64,000 nt of DNA from Mactromeris polynyma (GCA_032209605.1 JASFXZ010000010.1:13909385-13973384); one strand, 5' to 3'; positions 10,970-23,500 are shown, counted from the first letter of the stretch. Notes: generated by a model not told the origin, from the letters alone. Numbers and translations: made by a program.

Positions 10970-11624
10970 TTTGTTTAAGATGCGTTCCGTATACCAAGGG
11001 AATTAAAGACTGTTTATGTAGTTAAAAGTATGTAAGAGTATGATAAACAAATACGAAAAGATTTTAATATAAGCATGTGCTCTGTGGCACTTTAATTTGA
11101 ATAAGAAAGCGTGGCGTGGTGGACGAAAACCCGACTGCTAATATACGAGATATCACGGAAATACCCGACAATTTCCGAACACAATCCAGAGTAACTCGGT
11201 CCTGTAATCAGATTGCTTGTCAAATAAGTATTTATAAATTATTGTCCCTATTCAATACAGGTCCAAAATATAATAGTAATGTTGATACAAATCTTATGGA
11301 AGTATTTGTTCATTCAAGAAACAAACATTGGTGCGGTCATTTTAAACTTGGTCTTGTATATTGATACTAATAAAACGACGTACTCTGTTCTTTCAAACGG
11401 GTACTGTGCGCAAGTGTTTAGTGTTCGGGATTTAAAGAAATTTAGGTAAGAACTTGTCAGCTTTTAACACTGTAAAAGAAGGATATGCTATTTTACGAAT
11501 GTCCAAATATTTGGCTCACCAGTTTCTAAAAACGCCCCTGGACTCGTAACAAACTTCTTAACACTAATGTCGTTCTGTTCTATTCTGCTCTGTTTTGCAA
11601 AATAAAAGTAAAGTATTGATTTAT
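10970..11624. other. Intergenic, weak ORF 11116-11364
   Basis: A plus-strand open frame at 11116-11364 (82 residues) ends just before AATAAA at 11371. It starts with a non-ATG codon, shows no family resemblance, and I see no flanking exon. I leave it uncalled. The rest is AT-rich DNA. Confidence 0.3.
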
Positions 11625-11876
11625 TACAGTGTCGCTCCTATTTAAAGGGTCAGCCATTTCTGACTTAAGAAACACCTATACTTTCTGGGCACGTTTATTT
11701 CCCGATTCATATCCCTTAATGTCATACACCAGGCAAGTAGGCACACGGTAACCTTTATTTAACTAGCTGGCGGCTCACCAACCGGCCATATTAAGACGGA
11801 CACTTACCGGGATTCGAAACTTCGGCCTCCGGCACCCAAGGCGGATGTCTTAACCACTCGGCCAAGGGAGATGGTT
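11625..11876 (-). mobile_element. SINE family S2, copy 1 (minus strand)
   Basis: On the minus strand the head reads TTGGCCGAGTGGTTAAGACA, a box-A-like tRNA(Leu/Ser)-type start, followed by a box-B-like TTTCGAATCCC. The body (TAGCTGGCGGCTCACCAACC, GGTCAGCCATTTCTGACTTA) matches 62400-62642. Confidence 0.75.
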
Positions 11877-12103
11877 AAGTTAATATTGACATTCTGTAAC
11901 TGTGCCGTGGTCGAATTTATCGTGATTAAAGTCCATCTTATCCGTTTACGTACATCGTATATGAACCTCTAAGAATGAATTGTTACTATTGTAGATTGCC
12001 TCGGCAGAAAAGTTATTCAATACTAGGATAAGTATTAAATTCTCAAGTGTGAAATCAAGAAAGTTGTAGCTCTCGTTCATTAAATGAGTTGCACGTGACA
12101 ATC

Positions 12104-12311
12104 ATGGCAGAGAACAACATAACGACAGACAACATACCGGCAGTGTTCAACATTGGTAACAAAATGCACGAAAAACTAAAAAAAAAGCGACAGGAAAAAC
12201 TACAAAAGGTCCGTAGATCGTTACAGGAGAGACTTACTTCAAAACTTGGGTTCTTTCACAGTGGCAGACTTGATGTTTTGACAGAAAAGGAGAAAACACC
12301 ACGTGATTTAG
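12104..12311 (+). CDS. Possible first coding exon of an unrecognised gene (69 aa)
   Basis: The open frame from ATG at 12104 gives a charged, mixed-composition peptide (begins MAENNITTDN; basic helical stretch KLKKKRQEKLQKVRRSLQER at about residues 25-44). It ends at a good donor, GATTTAG|GTAAAC. Composition and codon use look coding, unlike nearby ORFs. A P1 MITE begins 28 bp after the exon, so it would be intronic. A downstream candidate exon at 13833 starts after TTTTCAG. However, in the phase left by this donor it gives only about 19 residues before a stop, so a middle exon may be missing or the model is wrong. I recognise no family; the basic helix could bind nucleic acid or be a coiled coil. 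Confidence 0.35.
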
Positions 12312-12338
12312 GTAAACTGTTATTTTCTTATACAAATA

Positions 12339-12848
12339 CAGTAAAACCTCAATAGTAAGACCACCATTGGGACCCTTGAAAATGGTCTTAATATTGAGGT
12401 GGTCTTACTATTGAGGTCGAATAAAGAGCAAAACAGTGAAAATGGACTTGAAAATTGTGTTCTTAATTTGATGTGGTCTATTGAGGTGGTCTATTGAGGT
12501 GGTCTTTTGATGTGGTCTATTGAGGTGGTCTATTGATGTGGTCTATTGAGGTGGTCTTTTGATGTGGTCTATTGAGGTGGTCTATTGAGGTGGTCTATTG
12601 AGGTGGTCTATTGAGGTGGTCTTTTGATGTGGTCTATTGATGTGGTCTATTGAGGTGGTCTATTGAGGTGGTCTATTGAGGTGGTCTATTGAGGTGGTCT
12701 TTTGATGTGGTCTATTGAGGTGGTCTATTGAGGTGGTCTATTGAGGTGGTCTATTGAGGTGGTCTATTGAGGTGGTCTATTGAGGTGGTCTATTGAGGTG
12801 GTCTATTGAGGTGGTCTATTGAGGTGGTCTTTAGGTGAGGTTTTACTG
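12339..12848. mobile_element. P1 MITE copy 4, enlarged by an internal minisatellite
   Basis: Has both P1 ends (TA-CAGTAAAACCTC; GAGGTTTTACTG-TA) and the P1 core. At 510 bp it is nearly three times the usual 180 bp, because of a tandem array in its right arm. Confidence 0.9.
12465..12835. repeat. 13-bp minisatellite inside a P1 MITE, about 28 copies
   Basis: The unit GGTCTATTGAGGT repeats, with variants GGTCTTTTGATGT and GGTCTATTGATGT interspersed. The unit is the P1 subterminal motif TTGAGGTGGTCT itself, so the array grew from the element. Confidence 0.9.
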
Positions 12849-13353
12849 TACATGTAGGTATTTTAATGAATATTTGATATAAACGAGTTGATGTAAACTG
12901 TAACTTTCGATTATATTTTTTGCAAGAATGACTTTCAATGACCTACGTCAGAAGAATGGAAATTACAGTGATCGTTCGATGAATCAGACTGCATGGCATT
13001 TATCGACCAGTGAGGTGATTTGTGAACCGGTCGTGGCGAGTGGTGTTTTCGAATTCAAAGGTCTGTAAACGCCGACGATTATTTTCGGATTTGAACGAAT
13101 ATTCATGATCGCCCGATAAAATTTCTTCGACTGAAATAGATGGCGCGATCTGTCAAAGTGATTTTAGAAGCGTATACGTGGCGTGTTATGTTTAAATGAA
13201 GTAATCAGTTATAATGACTATCAAACTGACAAGTACTGCATATGAAACAATGTTCCTTAGTATTCACATAGCGTCAAATTCATTCATCATCTCAATTCAT
13301 GTCATATGAGCATACTAAATTTAGAAGCAGTACTAAAGTAGAAATTTAAATAC

Positions 13354-13440
13354 AGTGAACACTTGATACTATGACCACTCTTGATTCTGAAGAAAGTCGG
13401 TATTAGTTATGAGATTGTCTGATTATCAAGTGCAAATGTG
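13354..13440. repeat. Degenerate CAGTG-type MITE fragment
   Basis: ATACAGTGAACACTTGATAC to TGATTATCAAGTGCAAATG forms an imperfect inverted repeat with a CAGTG end. It may be a diverged relative of the P1/D families. Confidence 0.35.
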
Positions 13441-13480
13441 GAAGACAATAAAAAATGGTCCATGAAAATATCGTATTATA

Positions 13481-13651
13481 CTGTAAAACCTCAATGAAAG
13501 ACCTCCCCAATAATAAGACCAACTCAAAATTTAGAACATACATTTCAAGTCCATTTTCACTGTTTCACTTTTTATTCAACCTCAATATTAAGACCACCTC
13601 AGTATAAACCCCAAGGGTCCCACTGGTGGTCTCATTATCGAGGTTTTACTG
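13481..13651. mobile_element. P1 MITE copy 5 (reverse orientation)
   Basis: TA-CTGTAAAACCTCAATGAAA at the left and TCGAGGTTTTACTG-TA at the right. The core CCATTTTCACTGTTTCAC is in reverse orientation. Confidence 0.85.
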
Positions 13652-13832
13652 TACAGTTTGGTTGTATATTACTTCGACTCCCTTACCGCGAAACCGGAAG
13701 TACTGCGAAAACATAGACAAATACTATATTATTTATTAATGAGGAGGTATTAATTTTGAGATGGCCTTCAAATGAGGTTTTCAAGTACATTTTTTTGTAC
13801 AGTGTACTGTATTTACATTTTTCTGTTTTCAG

Positions 13833-13971
13833 TACCAAGGGAGAGAACGCAGTCCAAACAAGGATATACAAAGACGCCAAGAAATATCTAAGATGGATAC
13901 AAGCACATGGATGGAATTCTTACAACATAAATGTTCATTCCCCCGGTGATTTCATCATTTTATGTGTGTGA
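13833..13971 (+). other. Candidate exon downstream of the 12104 frame, unresolved
   Basis: An acceptor-like TTTCTGTTTTCAG ends at 13832. One frame then runs open to TGA at 13969-13971 (about 45 residues, including AKKYLRWIQAHGW). This frame does not match the phase of the 12311 donor. It is either part of a gene with an unseen middle exon or chance. Confidence 0.25.
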
Positions 13972-14047
13972 TGCCTGGGACAGAGGCAACAAACATATTG
14001 CGACCTTGCCTTATTTTTCACAACCACATTGACGACAATCGTTATTA

Positions 14048-14469
14048 CAGTGGTACAACATCTCCAGAGCGGCCCCTTCTCTTGAGGAATAACCCCTCCC
14101 CTACAACAGTATGATCCAAGGGCGTAGCTGTGCCATTTTTCAGTAAACAGACTTTCTTCTTGGGGAGGGGGGGGGGGGTCACATCCGCATTCTTGGCATT
14201 TAAAAAACATATCGAAAACATGAAGTACAAAGTTTAGCTGTTTTTGTCATGCTGAAACCCTTAAAGCTCACCCGTACCCATGATTAGTTTTCATTTATCC
14301 AACTGATGTTACCAACGTCCGTATGTGCGTATAGCTAGCTCCGCCCTCGTACCAATATTACTCGTACCGAAAATTTGCTCACAGGTTAACTTCGCAACAG
14401 CGACCACCTCTCAACACCAGCCTAAACTTACGTTTCTCAAAGCCAGAATGTTGCTCTGGAGAGGTTGCT
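14048..14469. mobile_element. P2 MITE copy 1, split by unrelated sequence
   Basis: TA-CAGTGGTACAACATCTCCAG starts the left part. TTGCTCTGGAGAGGTTGC ends the right part near 14469. Between them (about 14115-14385) is sequence not found in other P2 copies, including a 13-G run near 14165. Confidence 0.55.
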
Positions 14470-14989
14470 ACGCGTGAATACGTCGGATGCAGCCACATTT
14501 GTATCGTCATACATCGTTATGACAATCATTTCACTTGTGTGATCGACCTTTATAATATATTAGTTAGTGTGAGAACTTAATTCACGATCATGACTTCAAT
14601 CACTATCAATCTCTATATTAAAACTCGGTGAATGATATTTTATCTCCATAACTAGGTTAATAAGACGAGATATTACTTTAAGGTTCTTGACGTTCAACCG
14701 TTTTATTATGTAGATTTTATTTGGATTGTGTATGTGTTATAATGTGCGTTTATAAGTACTATCATCAGATCGCGGCACGCAATCTAGTAATATTGAGCAA
14801 TGAAAAAAGTCCCCAGCCTCATTTAACCGCTGACCAGTTACGCCACTGGCTCATATTTACGCTATAAACGTGAGTATTTTCTGGTGTGAATGATATCAGT
14901 GAAGCAACTTCAAAAATTCGGTCGTTTTACGATTACGTTCTTTTATCATTAAGTTCGGCATACGTTAGAAAGGTTGAACAAGCAGGCCT

Positions 14990-15155
14990 CTGTAGACGAG
15001 TGATTATGATCGCTGACATCAAATAGTTTCCCCATTACCGCTGTGGGGGCGAATCCCACCCGGGATATATAACTGGTACGCAGGGAAGCTATCCAACTGG
15101 CTTATGGGGAGGGGGGTCAGGGTTTCTATGTCTTATGTAATGCCAGAAGGGGGAA
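14990..15155 (+). mobile_element. SINE family S3, copy 1
   Basis: Shares ATGATCGCTGACATCAAAT, CGAATCCCACCCGGGATATA and CAACTGGCTTATGGGGAGG with the copies at 30.0 and 44.4 kb. CGAATCCCACC is box-B-like. Confidence 0.6.
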
Positions 15156-15237
15156 CATGTGGTCTTTCTGCATCATTATAACTTGAACATTCACTACATG
15201 ACACTGGCTGTTTATTATGTGATTTATTTAAGTAGTA

Positions 15238-15416
15238 TAGTACAACCCTACTTATTGACCACCTCAATAATAAGACCACCTCGAAATAAAGGACACCATT
15301 TCCAAGTCCGTTTTTTACTGTTTTGCTCTTTATTCAATCTCAAGATTCAGACCACCTCACTATTAAGACCAGTTTTCAAGTGTCCCGAGGGTGGTCGTAT
15401 TATTGAGGTTTTACTG
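15238..15416. mobile_element. P1 MITE copy 6 (reverse orientation)
   Basis: TA-TAGTACAACCCTACTTATTG at the left and TTGAGGTTTTACTG at the right. The core TACTGTTTTGCTCTTTATTC is P1 in reverse. Confidence 0.8.
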
Positions 15417-17407
15417 TGTATGTAATTGTTAAAGATGATTTCTATGGTGAAGACTTTTTCATCGCCCGATCGTCCACCGTGCCCCCGTACAATAGATAAA
15501 TAGTTACTTGCCTCATTAGAGTCACTTTTTTCTTTGTTTGTTACCGGTGTTAGTAACGTTGTTTTGCCTGTTTGTCTGTTTTCAGATACAATGTATTGTT
15601 GAATTCATTAAATTTATATTCTGTTCACGTTGTTAACTTTGTCTTGATTGAGTGTGTTGAACACGTAAACACATTTGGTTGAGAAGAAGGTGTGCAAATC
15701 CTGAATGCAAAGTCATGCTTTGTTGAACGCCACATTGGGCCTATCCTTTAATCTCTGGGTCAATATTTATAGAGATAGTGAATGGGTATTATACGATGTT
15801 ATAAACGGCTATACCTTTGCTCTCCTTAAATCTCGGTCAATTTTTATGATCGCGTTCTTTTAAATATTAGCGAATGCATAAAATGTAGTGAAACGGCCCC
15901 TTTTGCTTACGCGGTACAAATTGTAGCAAACAATCATAAAAAGGGTTTTGAATGACATGTGAGTGCAGACAGCATTAACTGGGATCAGGTACGCGTAGTA
16001 CAAAATAAGAAGCCAATTAACGACAATGCGATCAATACGACGAGTAAAACTTGATTCTAATACATTTCTACGCATTTTTTCATTGCACTTGACAGATCTA
16101 TACAAACATAAAACCCGATTTAATAATGAATTTGTAATTTTCTACCGTACAATCGTTTGTAAGCTAGAAAGATTAGAAAATATGTACAACGCATTCAGTG
16201 ACATAAATACGCCAGGTAACAATTGAATGTGTGGAGGTGTAGTGGTCGGGGAGGGGTCGGGGAGGGGTGGTAGTTATTGAGCACCTGACTGCAGATCCGG
16301 CTCTCGTGAGTTCAAGCCCCATTTAGCACTAACTTATCGTGAAATCAATGAAATTGGCGCGAGTACTTGATAGTAACCCACGAAGCAGTCATCAAGAATA
16401 ATTGGTAAAAGTAGTAAGAACTTTTTTCACAATCGACGTAAAATTTAAAAAAATGGTTAAACTAAGTTGGATGAAGAGCTACCGGTATACAGTTTGAAAT
16501 TAACACACGACACGCTTAATATATGGTCTGTATTATTGATGTGGTTTTGTGAACATTAAGAATCTCGATCTTATATATAAATCGGTGTGTGACCTCGCAC
16601 CAACTGTACATGTTTAGCCTTGTCCTATATAATGTAAAACATGAGGTGTTGTAACGTGTGTAAAATGGATAAACAACCGCTCGAAGATCTGAATTTAACT
16701 TGTTAAAACTTTGTATATCTATGCCTCGGTTGATAATTTCCTCCGTAATCACCATAAATATACATACAGTATTATTACATGTAAATATAGTGACACATAG
16801 GTTATAGTTTTCTTTGTATGATTTAAGTTCATTCACCATGAGGTCGATGAACTAATGGCCAAATGGCTCCACGGATGACTGCTCCGACCACGTGGTAGCC
16901 ACATGGATTTATTCACATGGCCAGAATGTTTGTATAGGGCTAGATAGTCGATAACCTATCAAGTTTTCATACATAACTTATATCGACAACCTCTTGATAA
17001 AAGGAAATATTGCGACATAAGAGATTATCTATTAAGAGCAAGGTATGACTAAGCATTTCGCGCACATGTTTCAGTCAAGTGTTTATATTCAAGGGAAGTA
17101 ACTACTGAAATGCGCATAAACTCCCCGCAGTGGTTATCTCCCTTAATAATGAATATTCGGCTGAAAACTTCACTGAATTGCTCATGGGGCACTAGACAAT
17201 AATGCATACAATGTATTCAATATACTAACCATTCAGTGCGATTGTCTGTTAAGATTAGTTTTCAATATCGAGGGTTATGTCTTCTGGTTTTTGTCCCTAA
17301 CTGTCGCTTTAACAAAAAAATGTGTAATACATGTAATGTTATTGTTATATGTATGCTCGATTCGTGTCTATGTTGCCTCCTATGTTTATTTTGTAAAATA
17401 AAGACCA
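15417..17407. other. Intergenic, one SINE, no gene seen
   Basis: AT-rich sequence with short ORFs on both strands that show no family features. SINE S4 copy 1 (16255-16445) is listed separately. A GGGGAGGGGTCGGGGAGGGG run lies at about 16246-16270. Confidence 0.5.
16255..16445 (+). mobile_element. SINE family S4, copy 1
   Basis: A tRNA-like head ends in CTCGTGAGTTCAAGCCCC (box B). The body GCAGTCATCAAGAATAATTG and TTTTTCACAATCGACGTAAA is shared with 30800-30960. The 5' head has degenerated around a G-rich run. Confidence 0.6.
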
Positions 17408-17576
17408 CCGGAGACTGTCACGAGTTATCTCCCATTATCCATTCTAGAGTTCTTTCCCTTTATCCCTTCAACAATGTATACATATACTTACATATACTAT
17501 AGAAGGGATAAAGGGAGAGTACTATCGAATGAATCAAGGGAGATAACTCTACAATGTATAAAGGGAGAGAACTCGT
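17408..17576. mobile_element. Family B MITE copy 3
   Basis: GGAGACTGTCACGAGTTATC at the left and AAGGGAGAGAACTCGTGTG at the right. The centre ATACATATACTTACATATAC is flanked by CTATAGAAGGGATAAAGGGA. The B arm motif occurs twice per arm. Confidence 0.8.
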
Positions 17577-17909
17577 GTGTTTAAGACTACATTTTTCCAT
17601 CCAAGGTAACACACTAGGTTCGCCTTTCTTGGTGGAACATCCATTGATGATTATGCTGATTTCTATGAATGTATTAATCAATAAATATTTACATATGTTT
17701 TGTATAATGCTCTTCAGTATTTAGATGAAATAACGTTATCTAGCTCCACACAAATACATCCAGGCTTTATTTCGAATACTACATATAAAAAAAAAGAAAA
17801 TACAAAATCTGGTCATTTAGAACTTTCCAAAGGTGTGCCAATTCAATGATAATAATATGAAAAACGAAAATTTCGATCCACTTTCTTGTTCAGTTTGTTA
17901 AGGCAAATA

Positions 17910-18001
17910 CAGTGAACTCCGTGAAAACCGGACTCTGAAAACCAGAACTATCAGACTTTCGACCATGTCCTGACAGGGTCTGGTTTTCAGGGAGTTTACT
18001 G
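17910..18001. mobile_element. Short palindromic MITE, family D (92 bp)
   Basis: TA-CAGTGAACTCCGTGAAAAC at the left and TTTTCAGGGAGTTTACTG-TA at the right. The inner CTGAAAACCAG pairs with CTGGTTTTCAG. It has the same TA-CAGT ends as P1, P2 and C but a different body. Confidence 0.8.
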
Positions 18002-18128
18002 TACATGTATTTGATTTTCATACAGTTTTGTTATGAACAAATGACCGTCATGGTTGCGTCCTGACTTCATAAGGTAACATTTCATTTCAGCTGAATAAAT
18101 AACACTGTCATGAGGTTAATTTCTCAGA

Positions 18129-18134
18129 TTTATT
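18129..18134 (-). terminator. Candidate polyadenylation signal of the Kelch gene
   Basis: TTTATT (AATAAA on the minus strand) 2.4 kb past the Kelch stop codon. Closer AATAAA-like words exist, so this is only one option. Confidence 0.2.
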
Positions 18135-18139
18135 TTTAT

Positions 18140-20173
18140 AATAAAATATTCAACAAGCAATATAAAAGCTAAATATGAAACAAAATGTGGCAATAATGAG
18201 CGTCCTAGTATTTGCTATAATTAGTGTAAAATGAACAAATAAGCCAAGTAAATGAATAAATGTGGTTAGACCTGTTACAAACATCATCACACAACACACC
18301 TGATACATACTATGTTGTTTAACAAATTGTATGTACCATACAGGAGGAGAAAACTACAGACTTTAGCAAAAGACGTATTTCCGACAGTTGGGAATTTTAC
18401 AGGCCTAATGATTCTGGGTCCCGGGAAACAGACTTTGGCCCGATTTGTAATAGGGGAATTAGCATCGCCCACTGTGAGGATTAAGACCAAATGTTTGGCT
18501 CTAGGGTGGAGAATTAGACACAAAAAAATACGAATTATCAAATTCTCCTGGATCAACCCTCCCCCACCCTGGGGCAAAATATTGATTGGTGCATAAGTCC
18601 TACACTCTTCTTTACCATATACCATATGTACAATGTTTGTGATCAGAGATCCTTAATCAACATTCCCTAGTAAACATTTCCATTTTTTTTGTTTTGGTAA
18701 ATAATTATCACAGGCGTTATGGTTGATCTTATAGTTACCAATAACATTACATTATGCTCACACCATTCAAATTTCGAATGCAAAGGGAGATAATCACATA
18801 GAGATAAAAATAAATATGTGCAAAAGTTGTTTCCCTTGTCAAACTTGGTTACTGGTCATTATGATAGTATGGAAACTAGTATGTTATACATGCTTTTACT
18901 TATTAGGTTAGTGTACAAGATACATATGGCCCACCACTTAAATAACAATAAATAGTATTCTTTGGCCAGGAGCCATTCAATAATGTGATAATTGCATTAT
19001 CAAACAAGTACCAATATCATGTAAGCTTTACAAAATTGCATTTATTCCATCACATAATCAGCTACAATAAATCTACAAAATACAAACAGACAAATATAAG
19101 TTGACAGTCGCATCCATGCAGTAGGGCACTTTAGCTATAAGTCTTTCAAAACCAATTTTTCGTCAATATTTAATGTTTCCTTTCAAAACATAAACTTGAA
19201 ATTTCTTTAGTTTGTATTGTTCTTATACATTTGTATTAGTAATTCATATCGTATTGGTATCACCTTTTTTCACATAATTATGCCTTATAAAACTAGCAAT
19301 AATGCCTTTCTAAATTCGTAACAACCCCTTTTTAAATTTGTAATTACGCCTTTTTAAATTCGTAACAACCCCTTTTTAAATTTGTAATTACGCCTTTTTA
19401 AATTCGTAACAACCCCTTTTTAAATTTGTAATTACGCCTTTTTAAATTCGTAACAACCCCTTTTTAAATTTGTAATTACGCCTTTTTAAATTCGTAACAA
19501 CCCCTTTTTAAATTTTGGTTTATCAGTGGTACAATGTACCAATATGCATCCATAGAATTCTAACTATACTTAACATAACTGGGAAATTTTGGATGGAATT
19601 GGTACAACACAAAAGCACACTGTGGCAATAACAACCATATAAAAAGGGCATATTTTTCTACACTCATAAAATCCAATAAAAAACACACAGGCTTCGCATA
19701 CACACATTAAATATGAACATTTTAGACAAGAGAATTAATGAATGCACAATGTTTTGTTAAGCATATAATGGTGTTCATTTCTCAATGTATTTAAAACAAT
19801 ACCATAATATGAATATACAACAACTACTTTTCCTTACATCATAAGCTAGGATATGATATTCCACTAAAAACGCTACACTTTTTGTAGTTACCATGGCAAC
19901 AGAAAAAACAACTACAATAATTGTGTCATTAACAAGCCTTATATAATTATGTAACACAAAGTTACAAACAACAACCTATCAATGCCAAGCATTAGGACCT
20001 GACCTGGGCCACCCATGTAGATATACGTAAAATGCAAGTTACCAAATAAATGATTTAAATACAATTAATTAAATAACATTCTCTCTCCAATTTGTCCAAA
20101 TTTTTTATAATGAGCCGAGAAAATCTTTCTTTTGTTTCGATGTCTAAAATTTGTCCCTTTTGTTTCAGAAATA
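18140..20173. other. Downstream of the Kelch gene: possible 3' UTR or intergenic
   Basis: Mostly AT-rich DNA. An open frame on both strands at 18290-18620 has no recognisable family. A 44-bp tandem array (19283-19513) interrupts it, which argues that a single 3' UTR may end before that point. Confidence 0.35.
19283..19513. repeat. 44-bp tandem array built from two alternating 22-bp subunits
   Basis: Subunit A ATTCGTAACAACCCCTTTTT and subunit B ATTTGTAATTACGCCTTTTT alternate strictly, giving about five AB dimers. A and B match at roughly three quarters of sites, while copies of the same type are nearly identical. That is a higher-order repeat. Confidence 0.9.
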
Positions 20174-20346
20174 CGGTCGGACCTCGTTTATTTGACAGCC
20201 TTTATCCGAATAATCGGTATCATCTGAAGTAATATCAGGTCCTGATGTATCTTGTGTGCGTCAAATAGAAATGGGCTATTTGACACCATGTATTATTCGA
20301 AATACAATTTTGGACCCGATGAATTTGTATGAACAAGGTTCGACTG
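20174..20346. mobile_element. Family C MITE copy 1 (pogo-like)
   Basis: TA-CGGTCGGACCTCGTTTATTT at the left and ACAAGGTTCGACTG-TA at the right. The core AATATCAGGTCCTGATGTAT is palindromic and shared with 63484-63655. Confidence 0.8.
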
Positions 20347-20568
20347 TATGTCAATGTCAAACTAACTAAGTCATTCAGTAAAATGAAATGCAATTTGGGC
20401 GGTTTGAAACTACCAATCAGCCATCTGAGAGGACAAAAAAAACCTCACACCGCTTTAAAGCAATTGTTGACATGCATCTTTTGTTCTTATATGACTGGTG
20501 ACATTGCGTCACTATTGAAAACTTCAAAAAAAGAAGCTGTTTTATAGAATTCTACAGTTATTACTTAT

Positions 20569-23500
20569 TCATGATTGCTGGTAGGCAACCTGTAAGACAC
20601 TAACTTTATTTAAACCAGCACCAACTACGACCCCTTGGATGAATTCTTGTTTCTCTGTTTCAAAACTATTCAATGAAACTTCAGAGTCATAATTACACAA
20701 GAAATAGATTTTGCTGTCAAATAGTCCAACATTGCGATACAGATGCCCGAAACTCTCCGGTGTTGAAGTTAATTTTGTCCATTGCTTTGTTTCGACATCA
20801 AACATCTCATTCTGACAGCAATCTATAAAGCCAGATTCACCAGGTTTGGACATGAACCCACCAAGAATGTACAGCTTTCCGCCATCAGCCGTCATACTAT
20901 GACCTTGTCGACCAACTGTCATATCTGGTAATGGCGTCCACTCGTTTCCTCCATCTTCTAAAGAAAACATAGAACTGATGGGAATTTGGTGCTCCGGTAA
21001 CTCGCTTATACCTCCACTAACATACAAAGTATTGTTAGAATAAGCAGCTGTCGAATCAAAAGTTCCGTATGGCAAGTTAGCAATCGACTTCCAGCCATTT
21101 TCTTCAGGATCATACATCTCCGCAGCTGGAAGAATAACTTCTCCACTGTCAGCATCGCCGATCTTGTGAAACACTCCACCAATAGCGTAAAGTCGTTTTT
21201 TACTGCTACAAAATGCGAAAGAAACCCGAGGATGTGACATGCTAGCAACCTCGGTCCATTCTCTAACTCCAGGATCATACATGTAAACTCGTCCAGAGCT
21301 CGTAAAATCTTCATCGTATCCACCAGCCGCAAACAAGAAATTTCCAATGACAGCTTGACCCATAGTAGAATAATCTGCTGCTATACCTGGAAAAGACAAT
21401 CAGATGCTTTGAGGCCTCATAAACATTAACGTACATGAAGACAAGTGAAACAAGAAATATCTTGAAAAAAGATGGTCAAGATGAAGGTTAAGATTTGTTG
21501 TGCAACATAAAAAATTGCCGAGATCTTACGATTGCTGGTCACTCCAGATCCAAAATGGATTTCGGTAAATTCACCGAAATTCAGTGGATTCCGGTAAGGT
21601 TACATACCCCTTATCAAATGGTTAACCAATTCGCATCAAGGTTACAAATGTTGTTGGATAGAAGAGAAGTTGGTTTAGTGGTTACCGTAAGATTTGATTG
21701 GTTTATATTCACTGATATGCAAGTAGCAGAGCCATGTTAGTACAGCTGTGCTGAAAAAGGTGTCAAAAGGGAAGGCCACATTTAAAAATCAGAACTTCCC
21801 TAGACAGATTTACACTAAAGAAAAGGGAGGACAAATATGCAAGGAGAGAAAATTAAAAAAAATGAAGTGGACTAGAAGATCCATACAGGGAGGGAAACAA
21901 AAATAGTACAGAGGCAACCAGGAGATACACACATGGAGGGTACACTATTGTTTACATAAATAAATTTTGCAACAATCCCAAGATAACTGTTCAAAGCAGA
22001 TAATTGTTAAGGTTCTAGACTTCAGATGACATCATACTAAGTTAACAGAAATGCCACAGAAGAACTAGTTGGATGGTGGATTCTCAGTGGAATGTATGAA
22101 GGGATGCATTTAACTGTCATGGTTGCCTTCATTATACAATGCACCCTCTCCAGAGCTAAACCTTTAGGAGATGCAAACTTTGTGTGTTGTTGAGAAGTTG
22201 TTGCTCTAGAGAGGTTAAATTGATAGTAATTTCTTACTACAGGAAATATCAATATACTGTTGTTGAAAAGAGGTTATTGCTCAAGAGGGGGCTACTCTGG
22301 AGAGGTTGCACTGTATACTTGAAATACCACACATCAGGTTATAAGTGAAAGAGCATAAATATATACTGGATAAAAAAGCTAAACTGCCAGTACTAATTAA
22401 CATAGTCTGTTGGTTTTGATCGCAGTAAGTTACCACATTTATGATTAAAATAAATAAACTATCTAAAAAAGTTGATGTAAATCTGTCAAAATCACTTTCA
22501 TTGTTTTCAGATCACTTTGTCATAATGTAGTGAAGATTATCAAAATACAAAATGGCGAATTAGCTTTTTTGACAAGTACAGTAAAACCTCAATAATAAGA
22601 CCACCCTTAGGACCCTTGAAAACTGGTCTTAATATTGAGGTGATCTTAATATTGAGGTTGAATAAAGAGCGGATCAGTCAAAAGGACTTGAAAAGTGTTG
22701 TCTTTATATCGAGGTGGTCTATTATTGAGATGGTCTTATTATTGAGGTGGTCTTTAAGTGAGGCTTTACTGTATATACACAGAAGCAATAGAATGTTAGG
22801 TTTCATACCACAAGGTCCAAGCTGCTCCACAAACAGGTTGGCTTCCTCATTGTCGGGATCTTTGTATATAACCGTGTTGCTCTCTGCCTCGTCATTGAAT
22901 GCTGATATCACAACACACGGACGTGCCCCCCGAACCAGGTATTTCTCCTCAGTCTTCAAACATTGGGCAGGAATACTATAACAATACATCTTAGCATCTT
23001 CAATCTGAAATCACATGTGACATAATTAGTTAACAGCATTAGTGGATATTTTTATGAGGCAACCATTAGGATGGTCAGAAATTTCCTGAATTCTGGATTT
23101 CTGAATTGTTTGCAAATCATCGAAATCAGTATGGAATATAAAATATAGTTCTGTAAATAAGGAAAATATACTAGCAAACATTTTTGCGATGTTCTTGAAT
23201 TTGCAAAATTTCATGCCATAAACTTTACCACTTATACAATATCTTATGTGATAATAAAAGCAGTTTTTGTCAGAAATGAAAAAAAATGACAAAGATATTT
23301 GTGTTCTTTTGCATCTGTGTTCCAAATGAAAATTCTTTCAAATGATATTTGTATCAAACTGCATCATATTCATGAATGAGTAAAAATACAAAATTACAAT
23401 AAAAGGACAGTTGATCATAATTTACCAGTTCATATTAATATGGTATACTGGATACAATGTGACCTCCCAAGAGAAACATCTCTTAGGACAAGCGAATTTT

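Noticed and set aside
15860..16226. Overlapping ORFs on both strands
   Set aside because: No coding features beyond length; AT-rich chance frames.
18290..18625. Open frames of 94 and 112 aa on opposite strands
   Set aside because: No domain, no splice context, and both strands open; probably chance in possible 3' UTR or intergenic DNA.
21006..21347. 113-aa minus-strand ORF
   Set aside because: A shadow frame of the Kelch-repeat exon.
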